A stretch of DNA of 64,000 nt, from positions 20,817-84,816 of the forward strand of contig NZ_JABETO010000029.1 of the NCBI RefSeq assembly GCF_013055795.1, in the 5' to 3' direction. The stretch comes from Streptomyces sp. I05A-00742 (GTDB lineage Bacteria > Actinomycetota > Actinomycetes > Streptomycetales > Streptomycetaceae). Of the stretch, positions 17,223-24,614 are shown piece after piece; the stretch's first letter is position 1, and each line of letters begins with the position of its first letter. The translations under genes were made by a program, and so were the position numbers. The notes under the pieces are model-generated. The model saw nothing but the letters and a program-made list of their open reading frames with translations. It was not told the origin of the DNA and ran no database searches.

Positions 17223-17300
17223 TTGACAGGGTGTCGGGTCGGCCTGCACTCTCATTTCCGTTGAGTGGACTTCAACTTCCATTATACGGAAAGGCTTTCC
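17223..17300 (+). promoter_or_regulatory. Promoter and operators of hydroxypyruvate isomerase gene
   Basis: A consensus -35 TTGACA lies at 17223-17228, with a weak -10 candidate TGCACT about 16 bases on. Downstream are GTTGA-N7-TCAAC (17260-17276), TTCC-N7-GGAA (17277-17291) and GGAAA-GGC-TTTCC (17288-17300), directly before the ATG. Such overlapping inverted repeats suit an IclR/AllR-type repressor of glyoxylate genes, but the regulator is not in the window. Confidence 0.5.
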
Positions 17301-17304
17301 TCGT

Positions 17305-18102
17305 ATGCCTCTCCCCGATCACCGGCTCGCCGCCAACCTCTCGCTCCTCTTCACCGAACTCCCCCTCCTGGAACGCCCCGCCGCCGCTGCCGTCGCCGGC
17401 TTCACCGCCGTCGAGCTGTGGTGGCCCTGGCCGGGCTCTCCCACTCCGTCGGCCTCTGCACTCGACGCCCTGCGCCGGGCCTTGACCGATGCCGGGACCC
17501 GGCTCGTGGGGCTCAACTTCTACGCGGGCCGGCTGCCCGGGCCCGACCGCGGGGCCCTCTCCCTCCCGGGCCGGGAGTCCGAGCGGTTCCGCGCCAACGT
17601 CGAGGTGGTGGCGGAGTTCGCCGGTTCACTGGGCTGTACCGGGCTCAACGCGCTGTACGGCAACCGCGTTGCCGGCCTTGATCCCCAGGTGCAGGACGCG
17701 CTCGCCCTGGAGAATCTCGTCCTTGCGGCGCGGGCTGCGCACGAGGTCGGGGCCTGCGTCCTGATCGAGGCGCTCAACTCCGTGGAGTCCCCGGACTATC
17801 CGCTGGTCACCGCCGACGCGGCGGTCGCGGTCGCCTCGCGGGTCAATGCCGCCACCGGGCTCGGTAACGCCCGCTTTCTGATGGACCTGTACCACCTCGC
17901 GGTGGGGGGTGCGGATCTGGACGCCGTCATCGATCGGTACGCGGGTGTGGCCGGGCATGTGCAGTTCGCGGACTTTCCCGGGCGGGGGGAGCCCGGGAGT
18001 GGGCGGCTCGATTTTACGGCGTTGGCGGGGAGGTTGCGGGGTGCCGGGTACGGCGGGTGGATCGGGATGGAGTATCGGGCCGCCAGCGGGCGGGTGGGGT
18101 GA
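17305..18102 (+). CDS. hyi: Hydroxypyruvate isomerase, C-terminus shortened
   Basis: A 265-residue TIM-barrel sugar-phosphate-isomerase-like enzyme that interconverts hydroxypyruvate and tartronate semialdehyde in glyoxylate metabolism. Recognisable stretches are LAANLSLLFTELPLLERPAA, LIEALNSVESPDYPL (metal-binding Glu), FLMDLYHLAVGG, HVQFADFPGRGEPG and GWIGMEYRA. Family members normally end with about a dozen more residues (…EYKP…W); here the protein stops at EYRAASGRVG, exactly where a large palindromic repeat begins. Activity is probably retained because the metal ligands lie upstream. The next genes supply the reductase and carboligase of the same pathway. Confidence 0.9.
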   Translation: MPLPDHRLAANLSLLFTELPLLERPAAAAVAGFTAVELWWPWPGSPTPSASALDALRRALTDAGTRLVGLNFYAGRLPGPDRGALSLPGRESERFRANVEVVAEFAGSLGCTGLNALYGNRVAGLDPQVQDALALENLVLAARAAHEVGACVLIEALNSVESPDYPLVTADAAVAVASRVNAATGLGNARFLMDLYHLAVGGADLDAVIDRYAGVAGHVQFADFPGRGEPGSGRLDFTALAGRLRGAGYGGWIGMEYRAASGRVG

Positions 18103-18328
18103 GGGGTGCCCCGATCCCGCCCTTTCACCGCTTCTTGCGGGGGCAAGCCCCCGCACCCCCGCGAAGCGCGCTGCGCGCGCTGTCCTCAAACGCCGGACGG
18201 GCTGGGTTTCGCGCCCGGGCGCACACTTCAGCCCGTCCGGCGTTTGAGGACGCGCGCCGCAGGCGCGCTCACCGGGGGCGCGGGGCCCTCCCCGCAGAAA
18301 CGGTGAAAGGGAGGGCCCGGGGCACCCC
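18103..18328. repeat. Large REP-like palindromic element (copy 1)
   Basis: A ~226-base near-palindrome starting right after the hyi stop. GGGGTGCCCC at the left end mirrors GGGGCACCCC at the right; CCCTTTCACCG mirrors CGGTGAAAGGG; GTCCTCAAACGCCGGACGGG mirrors CCCGTCCGGCGTTTGAGGAC. It can fold into one long hairpin and fills most of the gap to the reductase gene. Related copies are at 24345 and 30304. Confidence 0.85.
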
Positions 18329-18373
18329 ACCCCACCCCCAAACAACCCGCACCCACCCCCCGAAAGGACCCCC

Positions 18374-19261
18374 ATGCCCACCCAACTCCCCAGAATCGCC
18401 TGGACAGGCCTCGGCATCATGGGCTCCCCCATGGCCGAAAACCTCCTCAAAGCCGGCTACCCCCTCACCGGCCACACCCTCGAACCGCACAAACTCGACC
18501 GCCTCGCCGCCCAAGGCGGCACCCCCGCCACCACCGTGGCGGAAGCCGTCCGCCACGCCGACGTGATCATCACGATGCTCCCGGCGGACGAGGACGTCGA
18601 ATCGGTCGCCCACGGCGACGGCGGCATCCTGGCGCACGCCCGCCCGGGCGCCCTGCTCATCGACATGTCGACGGTCACCCCACGCACCGCCGTCACCCTC
18701 GCCCGCACCGGCGCGGACCACGGCCTGCGCGTCCTGGACGCCCCCGTCTCGGGCGGCGAGGCGGGCGCGATCGAGGGCAACCTGTCGATCATGGTCGGCG
18801 GGCACCGGGCGGACTTCGAGGCGGCGCGGCCGCTCTTCGACGTCCTGGGCGGCACGGTGGCGCTGTGCGGCCCGCACGGCGCGGGACAGACGGTCAAGGC
18901 GGCGAACCAGCTGATTGTCGCGGCGACGCTTCAGGCGTGCGCGGAGGCGGTGGTCTTCCTGGAGCGTTCCGGGGTGGACCTGGCCACGGCGCTGGACGTG
19001 CTGAACGGGGGGCTGGCCGGGTCGGCCGTGCTGAGCCGCAAGAAACACGTGTTCCTGACCCGGGACTTCAGCCCGGGCTTCCGTATCGATCTGCACCACA
19101 AGGACATGGGCATCGTGACGTCGGCGGCCCGCGAGGCGGGGGTGGCGCTGCCCCTGGGCGGGCTGGTCGCGCAACTGGTCGCGGCGGTGCGGGCGCAGGG
19201 GGACGGCGGGCTCGACCACTCGGCGCTGCTGCGCGGGGTGGAAAGGATGTCGGCCGCATGA
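18374..19261 (+). CDS. 2-hydroxy-3-oxopropionate (tartronate semialdehyde) reductase
   Basis: A 295-residue beta-hydroxyacid dehydrogenase that reduces tartronate semialdehyde to D-glycerate with NAD(P)H. The N-terminal Rossmann motif is WTGLGIMGSPMAENLLKAGY; the substrate loop is DAPVSGGEAGAIEGNLSIMV; the catalytic lysine lies in GAGQTVKAANQLIVAAT; the C-terminal helix has DFSPGFRIDLHHKDMGIV. The start follows AAAGGA. Its stop overlaps the glyoxylate carboligase start (ATGA), so the two are translationally coupled and the semialdehyde is removed as it is made. The gene symbol (glxR or garR) cannot be fixed from sequence. Confidence 0.93.
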   Translation: MPTQLPRIAWTGLGIMGSPMAENLLKAGYPLTGHTLEPHKLDRLAAQGGTPATTVAEAVRHADVIITMLPADEDVESVAHGDGGILAHARPGALLIDMSTVTPRTAVTLARTGADHGLRVLDAPVSGGEAGAIEGNLSIMVGGHRADFEAARPLFDVLGGTVALCGPHGAGQTVKAANQLIVAATLQACAEAVVFLERSGVDLATALDVLNGGLAGSAVLSRKKHVFLTRDFSPGFRIDLHHKDMGIVTSAAREAGVALPLGGLVAQLVAAVRAQGDGGLDHSALLRGVERMSAA

Positions 19262-20985
19262 GGGCGCCCAGGATCCCCGCCATGCGGGCGGTGGTGCACA
19301 TTCTGGCGGACGAGGGCGTGGACACCGTCTTCGGCTGCCCGGGCGCGGCGATCCTCCCGCTGTACCAGGCGCTGGAGGCGGACGGCCGCATCGAGCACCT
19401 CGTCGTCCGGCACGAGGAGGCCGCGGCGCACATGGCCGACGGGTGGGCCAGGACCAACGGGCGCGTGGGCGTGGCCCTGGCGACCTCGGGTCCGGGCGCG
19501 ACCAATCTCGTCACCGGCCTCTACACGGCGTTCGCGGACTCGGTCCCGATGGTGTGCGTCACCGGCCAGGCGGTGTCGGGGAAGCTGCACCAGGAGGCGT
19601 TCCAGGCGGTGGACATCGTGGCGGTCGCCCGGCCGGTCACCAAGTGGTCCGTGCAGGTCAAGGAGGCGGCTCAGCTCCCGTGGGTGTTCCGCGAGGCGTT
19701 CCGCACCGCGCGGGAGGGCAGGCCGGGCCCGGTGCTGGTCGACATCCCGCTGGACGTCGCCCGGCGCGAGATCCCGTACGCGCCGGAGACCGACAGCCGG
19801 CTGCCCGTCCGCACCTGCCCACCGCACGGACCGTCCGTCGAGGCCGCCCTCGACCTGCTGCTCGCCGCGGAACGGCCGCTGGTGCTGGCCGGGGGCGGGG
19901 TGATCACCGCGGGGGCGGCGGTGGAACTCCGGGCGCTGGTCGAGGAGCTGGGCGTGCCCTTCCAGGTGACGCTGATGGGCAAGGGCGTCGTCGAGGACGA
20001 CCACGAGCTCAACATGGGCACCACCGGCATCCAGACGTCCCAGCGGTATGCCAACGCCTCGTTCCTCGAAGCGGACTTCGTGCTCGCCGTCGGCGCCCGT
20101 TTCGGGGACCGGCACACCGGGGCGGACCTCTCGGTCTACCGGGGGTCGCGCACGTTCGTCCAGGTGGACGTCGAACCCACCCAGCTCGGACGGGTCGTCG
20201 GGCCGGACCTCGGGGTCGTCTCCGACGCCCGGGCCTTCCTGGCCGCCCTGCTGGCCGCCGCCCGCGCCCGGGACGCGCGGCCGCGGATCGCGCCGTGGCG
20301 GGCCCGGTGTGCCGAGCTGAAGCGGACGCTGGTCCGCCGCGAGGACTTCGACGCGGTCCCGGTCAAGGCGCCCCGCGTGTACAAGGAGATCAACGAGATC
20401 TTCGGCGCGGACACGTACTTCGTCACCGCCATCGGGCTCTACCAGATCTGGGGCGGCCAGCATCAGAAGGCCCACCGGCCCCGGCACTACCAGGTCTGCG
20501 GCCAGGCCGGGCCGCTCGGCTGGGAGCTGCCGGCCGCGATCGGCGTCAAGAAGGCCCTGGAGGGCATGGGCCGGGGCGGTACCGAGGTCGTCGGCGTCGT
20601 CGGGGACTACGGGTTCCAGTACACGGTCGAGGAACTGGCCGTGGCCGCCCAGTACGCCGTCCCCTTCGTACTGATCATGCTCAACAACGAGTACCTGGGC
20701 CTCATCCGTCAGGCGTCCCTCCCCTACGCCATGAACTACCAGGTCGACATCCACTACGACGAGACCGGCACCGATCACGTCAAGATCATGGAGGCGTACG
20801 GCTGTTCAGGGCGGCGGGTCGTCCGGCCCGGCGACATCCGCCCTGCCATCGAGTGGGCGCGCGAGGAAGCGGTCGCCACCTCGCGTCCGGTCCTGGTCGA
20901 GATCATGATCGAGCGCGAGGCCAACACCCCGCACGGCACCGACATCGACGCCGTGCGGGAGTACGAGCCGCTCCCCGCGCCGTGA
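19258..20985 (+). CDS. gcl: Glyoxylate carboligase-like ThDP enzyme with catalytic Glu
   Basis: A 575-residue thiamine-diphosphate enzyme, expected to join two glyoxylates into tartronate semialdehyde and CO2. Gcl-like features are EAFQAVDIVAVARPVTKWSV, GDYGFQYTVEELAVAAQYAV, NNEYLGLIRQASLP and DHVKIMEAYGC. At the position of Val51 of E. coli Gcl (ARHVEGASHM) this protein has Glu53 (VRHEEAAAHM), the residue of ordinary ThDP enzymes. It is somewhat shorter than classical Gcl, and the N-terminal third also resembles acetolactate synthase. Coupling to the reductase supports the glyoxylate role, but acetolactate synthase-type or mixed activity should be considered. Confidence 0.82.
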   Translation: MRAPRIPAMRAVVHILADEGVDTVFGCPGAAILPLYQALEADGRIEHLVVRHEEAAAHMADGWARTNGRVGVALATSGPGATNLVTGLYTAFADSVPMVCVTGQAVSGKLHQEAFQAVDIVAVARPVTKWSVQVKEAAQLPWVFREAFRTAREGRPGPVLVDIPLDVARREIPYAPETDSRLPVRTCPPHGPSVEAALDLLLAAERPLVLAGGGVITAGAAVELRALVEELGVPFQVTLMGKGVVEDDHELNMGTTGIQTSQRYANASFLEADFVLAVGARFGDRHTGADLSVYRGSRTFVQVDVEPTQLGRVVGPDLGVVSDARAFLAALLAAARARDARPRIAPWRARCAELKRTLVRREDFDAVPVKAPRVYKEINEIFGADTYFVTAIGLYQIWGGQHQKAHRPRHYQVCGQAGPLGWELPAAIGVKKALEGMGRGGTEVVGVVGDYGFQYTVEELAVAAQYAVPFVLIMLNNEYLGLIRQASLPYAMNYQVDIHYDETGTDHVKIMEAYGCSGRRVVRPGDIRPAIEWAREEAVATSRPVLVEIMIEREANTPHGTDIDAVREYEPLPAP

Positions 20986-20990
20986 AACCT

Positions 20991-21041
20991 CCGGACGGCG
21001 GCGCACCACATCCCGGGTCGCGCCGCGGCGCCGCCGTCCGG
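20991..21041 (+). terminator. Terminator after gcl
   Basis: CCGGACGGCGGCGC at 20991-21004 pairs perfectly with GCGCCGCCGTCCGG at 21028-21041, only six bases after the gcl stop. This is a strong 14-bp stem closing the glyoxylate operon. Confidence 0.7.
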
Positions 21042-21132
21042 AACCCGCCTTCTGCCATTCGCGCCCCCGGCGGCATCCGCATCGTGGACTATGGAGTGCC
21101 TCAGTCCTACGGACCTGTTCGCTGGAGCCGAC

Positions 21133-21822
21133 ATGGCCAAGAGCGTGCCGGTGCACTGCCCGACGTGCGGCCGGGAGCACCCGTTCACTCCGCCCACCTA
21201 TCCCTGCGCCTGTGGCGCTCCCCTCACCCTGCCCGTGCCGCCCGGCGCCGACCCGCAGTTGGTCGTCCACCGGACCTGGCGGAACGGCTGGGTCGCCGTC
21301 CGCTGCGGAGGCTGCGGGCGTCAGGGCCAGTGGCCCAGACCGGAGTTCGACTGCTCCTGCGGGGCCGTGGTCCAGCTGCCCGTGGAGCCCGCCCCTCCGG
21401 TGCCCGGCGCCGAGGCCCGTACGGCCGCCCGGCGCCCGGTCCGTCCCGCCTTCCGCCCGGTCGCCATCCGCACGGAGCGCGACGCCGTCACGGCGGCGCA
21501 GCGTTATCTGCGCTGGCTCGGTTTCACCCAGGTGCGGCGGCCGGACCGGCCGGCGGGCACGGGGGTCGTCGATCTACGGGCCACCGGGCTCGTCGTCCGG
21601 GTGGACCCCACGACGCTGCCCACGACGACGCGGGACGTCGAGTGCCTGTGGCTGCACGCCCTGGCCGGTGACGCGACCGGCGTCTGCTTCTCCCTCGCGG
21701 GCTATACGACCGAGGCCCGGTCCCGCGCGGACGGGTTCGCACTCCCCCTGTTCGTCATGGACCTCACGGGAGCGCCGCGCGCGCTCAACGACTGTGCGGA
21801 GGACCTGGTACGGCGGCGCTGA
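21133..21822 (+). CDS. Double zinc-ribbon protein with degenerate Mrr-like domain
   Basis: A 229-residue protein with no assigned function. Residues ~8-85 hold two short zinc-ribbon-like knuckle pairs: CPTC with CAC, then CGGC with CSC. Residues ~110-225 look like an Mrr-type restriction endonuclease fold: AAQRYLRWLGFTQVRR, GTGVVDLRATGLVVRVD, then GVCFSLAGYTTEARSRADGF and LPLFVMDL. The Asp of the nuclease motif is present, but the usual (Q/E)xK is replaced by VRV, so it is probably inactive as a nuclease and may only bind DNA. The ATG at 21133 follows GGAG; an upstream ATG at 21091 has no site. It stands alone between gcl and a LysR locus. Confidence 0.7.
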   Translation: MAKSVPVHCPTCGREHPFTPPTYPCACGAPLTLPVPPGADPQLVVHRTWRNGWVAVRCGGCGRQGQWPRPEFDCSCGAVVQLPVEPAPPVPGAEARTAARRPVRPAFRPVAIRTERDAVTAAQRYLRWLGFTQVRRPDRPAGTGVVDLRATGLVVRVDPTTLPTTTRDVECLWLHALAGDATGVCFSLAGYTTEARSRADGFALPLFVMDLTGAPRALNDCAEDLVRRR

Positions 21823-21841
21823 CGCCCCTCACCGCCGGTCC

Positions 21842-22078
21842 TCACCCGTGCTGTTCCGCCACCTGCCCGAGGGCGATGACGTGGTTCACCGTCACCGCCG
21901 CTTCCTGCTTCCACGCCTCCAGTGCCTCCTTGCCCGAGGTGACGACGTCGTCGAGGAAGAAGCCGGCCCGGGCGGTGGACGGTTCACCGGCCGGGGTCTG
22001 CGCGGTCTTCCGCGCGGGGGTCGAGAGCACGCCCAGGAACGCGGCGGCTCGGAGGGTCATTACGGCGACGTCGCGCAT
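21842..22078 (-). CDS. Small hypothetical protein, 78 aa
   Basis: I do not recognise a family. The 78-residue product has a short hydrophobic N-terminus (VMTLRAAAFLGVL) and a mixed C-terminal helix (SGKEALEAWKQEAAVTVNHV). GAGG stands 6 bases before the ATG, which supports translation. It is convergent with the zinc-ribbon gene. The 275 bases upstream (22079-22353) contain no other gene that I can support and presumably hold its promoter. Confidence 0.45.
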   Translation of the reverse strand: MRDVAVMTLRAAAFLGVLSTPARKTAQTPAGEPSTARAGFFLDDVVTSGKEALEAWKQEAAVTVNHVIALGQVAEQHG

Positions 22079-22353
22079 GAAGTACCTCTAATCCGCTCAT
22101 CGGCTGAGACACATCACGACTGCCCTCGGCGTTACGGCGACATGCCGTGCATCACCCGCACGAGGTCGTCACGGAAACATCAAAACGTTTCCCCGGTTGT
22201 GAGTTCGGGGCCCCCGAGGATCATGTCCTCACGCACAGCATCCCCGTGGGCACCTCCCGGCAAAACGATCCACCGCGCACTTCACCCAACTGAGGGAAAA
22301 CCGGGGGAAAGTCAGAGAGAAGCAGAAAAGAGCCGGAAAGCGGAACAGGACGG

Positions 22354-23244
22354 TCAGCGCACACCGGCCGTCCCCCGCAGCTCCCGGACGAGTTCCCGGA
22401 CCGCCGCGCTCCGCGCCAGTTCCGGCGTCGTCACATAGCCGACGCTGCGCGTGGGCCGCCGCGGCCCCAGGTCCGTCACGGCCACCGAGGGCGGGACGAC
22501 GGCCAGCGACAGGGCCGGCATCACGGCCATGCCCAGCCCCTGGGCCACCATGGACAGCACCACGCTGTCGTCCTCCGCCTCGATGGTGGCCCGCGGGATC
22601 CAGTCCTGCTCGGCCCACCAGGCCCGGGTGTACGAGCCGCAGTTCTCGGCCCAGTCGACGAGCGGCAGCGTCCGGGGGGCGGGGTGGCCGGCCGGGTGGA
22701 CGAGGGCGTACGGCTCCGAGACGAGCGACGCCGAGACGAGCCCCGGGGGCAGTGCCTGAGTCCCGTCGAGCGTGGCGATGCCCAGGTCGGCACGGCCGTC
22801 CGCGACCTCCCCCGCCGTGCCGCGGCCGATCTCCCGGACGATCCGCACCTCGGGCGCGAGCCCCGGGTGCCGGGCCGCGAGCCGGGCCAGCGCGGCGGGC
22901 AGGAGGTGGGCCGCGGCGCTGCGGAAGGCGGCGATCCGCAGCGGTCCCGTGAGCCCCTCGGGCCCCGCCCCCCGGGTCTCCGCGCCCATCGTCTCCAGCA
23001 GCCGCAGGATGCGGCGGGCCCTGGCCACGGCCCGGGCCCCGGCCTCCGTCGGCCGGGCGCCGTGCCGGCCGCGGTCGAACAGCACGGCCCCGAGCCTGCG
23101 CTCACAGGTGCGTACGGCGTGCGAGACGGCAGACTGGGACAGGCCCAGCCGCTCCCCGGCGGCGGTGAAGGTGCCCGTCTCGTCCACGGCGACCAGCACG
23201 CGGAGCTCCGGGAGGGTGGGTTCGTTCTGCTCGTTCCGTGACAC
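22354..23244 (-). CDS. LysR-family transcriptional regulator
   Basis: A 296-residue LysR regulator. The N-terminal winged helix is plain (LRVLVAVDETGTFTAAGERL, then GLSQSAVSHAVRTCERRLGA and LFDRGRHGARPTEAG). Residues ~95-290 form the periplasmic-binding-protein-like effector domain, beginning LTGPLRIAAFRSAAAHLLPA. It is transcribed away from an NADP-dependent oxidoreductase with a perfect LysR-type box between the two genes, so it probably controls that gene and itself. Confidence 0.92.
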   Translation of the reverse strand: MSRNEQNEPTLPELRVLVAVDETGTFTAAGERLGLSQSAVSHAVRTCERRLGAVLFDRGRHGARPTEAGARAVARARRILRLLETMGAETRGAGPEGLTGPLRIAAFRSAAAHLLPAALARLAARHPGLAPEVRIVREIGRGTAGEVADGRADLGIATLDGTQALPPGLVSASLVSEPYALVHPAGHPAPRTLPLVDWAENCGSYTRAWWAEQDWIPRATIEAEDDSVVLSMVAQGLGMAVMPALSLAVVPPSVAVTDLGPRRPTRSVGYVTTPELARSAAVRELVRELRGTAGVR

Positions 23245-23259
23245 CCCCGGAATCTACGT

Positions 23260-23278
23260 CCATGAACGCCATTCATGG
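23260..23278. promoter_or_regulatory. LysR-type operator CCATGAA-N5-TTCATGG
   Basis: A perfect 7-bp inverted repeat with a 5-base spacer, containing T-N11-A as in LysR recognition boxes. It lies 16 bases from the LysR start and 65 bases before the divergent oxidoreductase. Confidence 0.75.
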
Positions 23279-23342
23279 AAATCGTCCATCCATCGATCCT
23301 GGCGGCTGGGACGCCGTCGGCGCCCGGCCTACGGTTGCGCCC

Positions 23343-24344
23343 ATGACCAGCACTCTTCGCTCCGTACACCTGGTGGCCCGCCCGCAGGGCATGCCCACCG
23401 CCGACCACTTCGCCTTCGTCGAGGAGCCGCTGCCCGCGGTGCTCCCCGGCACCGCGCTGGTGGAGAACCTCCTGCTGTCCGTCGACCCCTACATGCGCGA
23501 GGCCATGGACACGGAGTGGGAGCTGAACGCCCCGCTGGAGGGCCGGTCGATCGGCCGGGTCCTGGAGTCCCGCGACCCCGCCCTGGCCGTCGGCGACCTG
23601 GTCTTCCACCGGGAGGGCTGGCGCACCCACGCCCTGGTCTCGACGGCGGAGGGCGCCCGGGTGCTGCCGCGCCACGACGGCGTACCGCTGAGCGCCTGGC
23701 TCGGGCTGCTGGGCGGTACGGGCCTCAGCGCCTACGTCGGCCTCACCCGGATCGCCCAGGTCCGGCCCGGCGACACCGTCTTCATCTCGGCGGCCGCCGG
23801 CGGTGTGGGGAGCACCGCCGGGCAGCTCGCCCGGCTGCTGGGCGCGGGCCGGGTGATCGGCAGCGCCGGGTCGGCGGCCAAGGTCGCGCACCTCGTGGAC
23901 GACCTCGGTTTCGACGCCGCCTTCGACTACCACGACGGGCCGGTGGCCGAGCAGTTGGCGAAGGCGGCCCCGGACGGCATCGACGTCTACCTGGACAACG
24001 TCGGCGGCGACCACCTTGAGGCGGCCATCGCCTCGATGCGCCAGCACGGCCGGATCGCCTGGTGCGGGGCGGTGGCCCAGTACAACAGCGCCGAGCCGCC
24101 GCCGGCGCCGCGCAACCTCTACGACATCGTCGAGAAGACCATCCGCCTGGAGGGCTTCCTGGTGCGCCAGCACGGGGACGCGCAGGCGGAGTGGGAGGAC
24201 TTCCTCGTCCCGCACCTCCAGGCGGGGCGGGTGGTGCAGGACGAGACGGTGGTGGACGGGTTCGACCGGATCGTGGAGGCGTTCCAGGGGATGCTGGCGG
24301 GCCGGAACACGGGCAAGATGCTCGTCCGGACGGCCGCGGCGTAG
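23343..24344 (+). CDS. NADP-dependent oxidoreductase, MDR superfamily (CurA/leukotriene B4 dehydrogenase type)
   Basis: A 333-residue zinc-free medium-chain reductase that typically reduces alpha,beta-unsaturated ketones or aldehydes. Characteristic stretches are LLSVDPYMREAMD, GGTGLSAYVGLTRIAQVRPG, the nucleotide motif AAAGGVGSTAGQLARLLGAG, DVYLDNVGGDHLEAAI, GRIAWCGAVAQYN and LEGFLVRQH. It is controlled, most likely, by the divergent LysR protein. The ATG at 23343 is the family-typical start. A REP-like element follows directly at its stop codon. Confidence 0.92.
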   Translation: MTSTLRSVHLVARPQGMPTADHFAFVEEPLPAVLPGTALVENLLLSVDPYMREAMDTEWELNAPLEGRSIGRVLESRDPALAVGDLVFHREGWRTHALVSTAEGARVLPRHDGVPLSAWLGLLGGTGLSAYVGLTRIAQVRPGDTVFISAAAGGVGSTAGQLARLLGAGRVIGSAGSAAKVAHLVDDLGFDAAFDYHDGPVAEQLAKAAPDGIDVYLDNVGGDHLEAAIASMRQHGRIAWCGAVAQYNSAEPPPAPRNLYDIVEKTIRLEGFLVRQHGDAQAEWEDFLVPHLQAGRVVQDETVVDGFDRIVEAFQGMLAGRNTGKMLVRTAAA

Positions 24345-24612
24345 GGGTGCCCCGGTCCCGCCCTTTCACCGTTTCTTGCAGGGGCTGCGCCCCCGCACCC
24401 CCGGTGAGCGCGCCTGCGGCGCGCGTCCTCAATCGCCGGACGGGCTATTCAGCCCGTCCGGCGATTGAGGACCTCGCGGCGAAGCCGCGATGCCGGGGTC
24501 CGGGGCAGCGCCCCGACGTTCAGCCCGTCCGGCGTTTGAGGACGCCGCGCGCAGCGCGGCTCAAGGGGTCCGGGCCCTCCCGGGAAACGGTGAAAGGGAG
24601 CGACCGGGGCCG
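24345..24612. repeat. Large REP-like palindromic element (copy 2, composite)
   Basis: It begins at the stop codon of the oxidoreductase with GGGTGCCCC and CCCTTTCACCGTTTCTTGC, then GTCCTCAATCGCCGGACGGG with its inverse CCCGTCCGGCGATTGAGGAC, a second inverse copy CCCGTCCGGCGTTTGAGGAC, and CGGTGAAAGGG near the end. The two inner arms differ by compensating changes (AATCG/CGATT versus AAACG/CGTTT), suggesting two fused units. It fills the gap between convergent genes. Confidence 0.85.
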
Positions 24613-24614
24613 GG

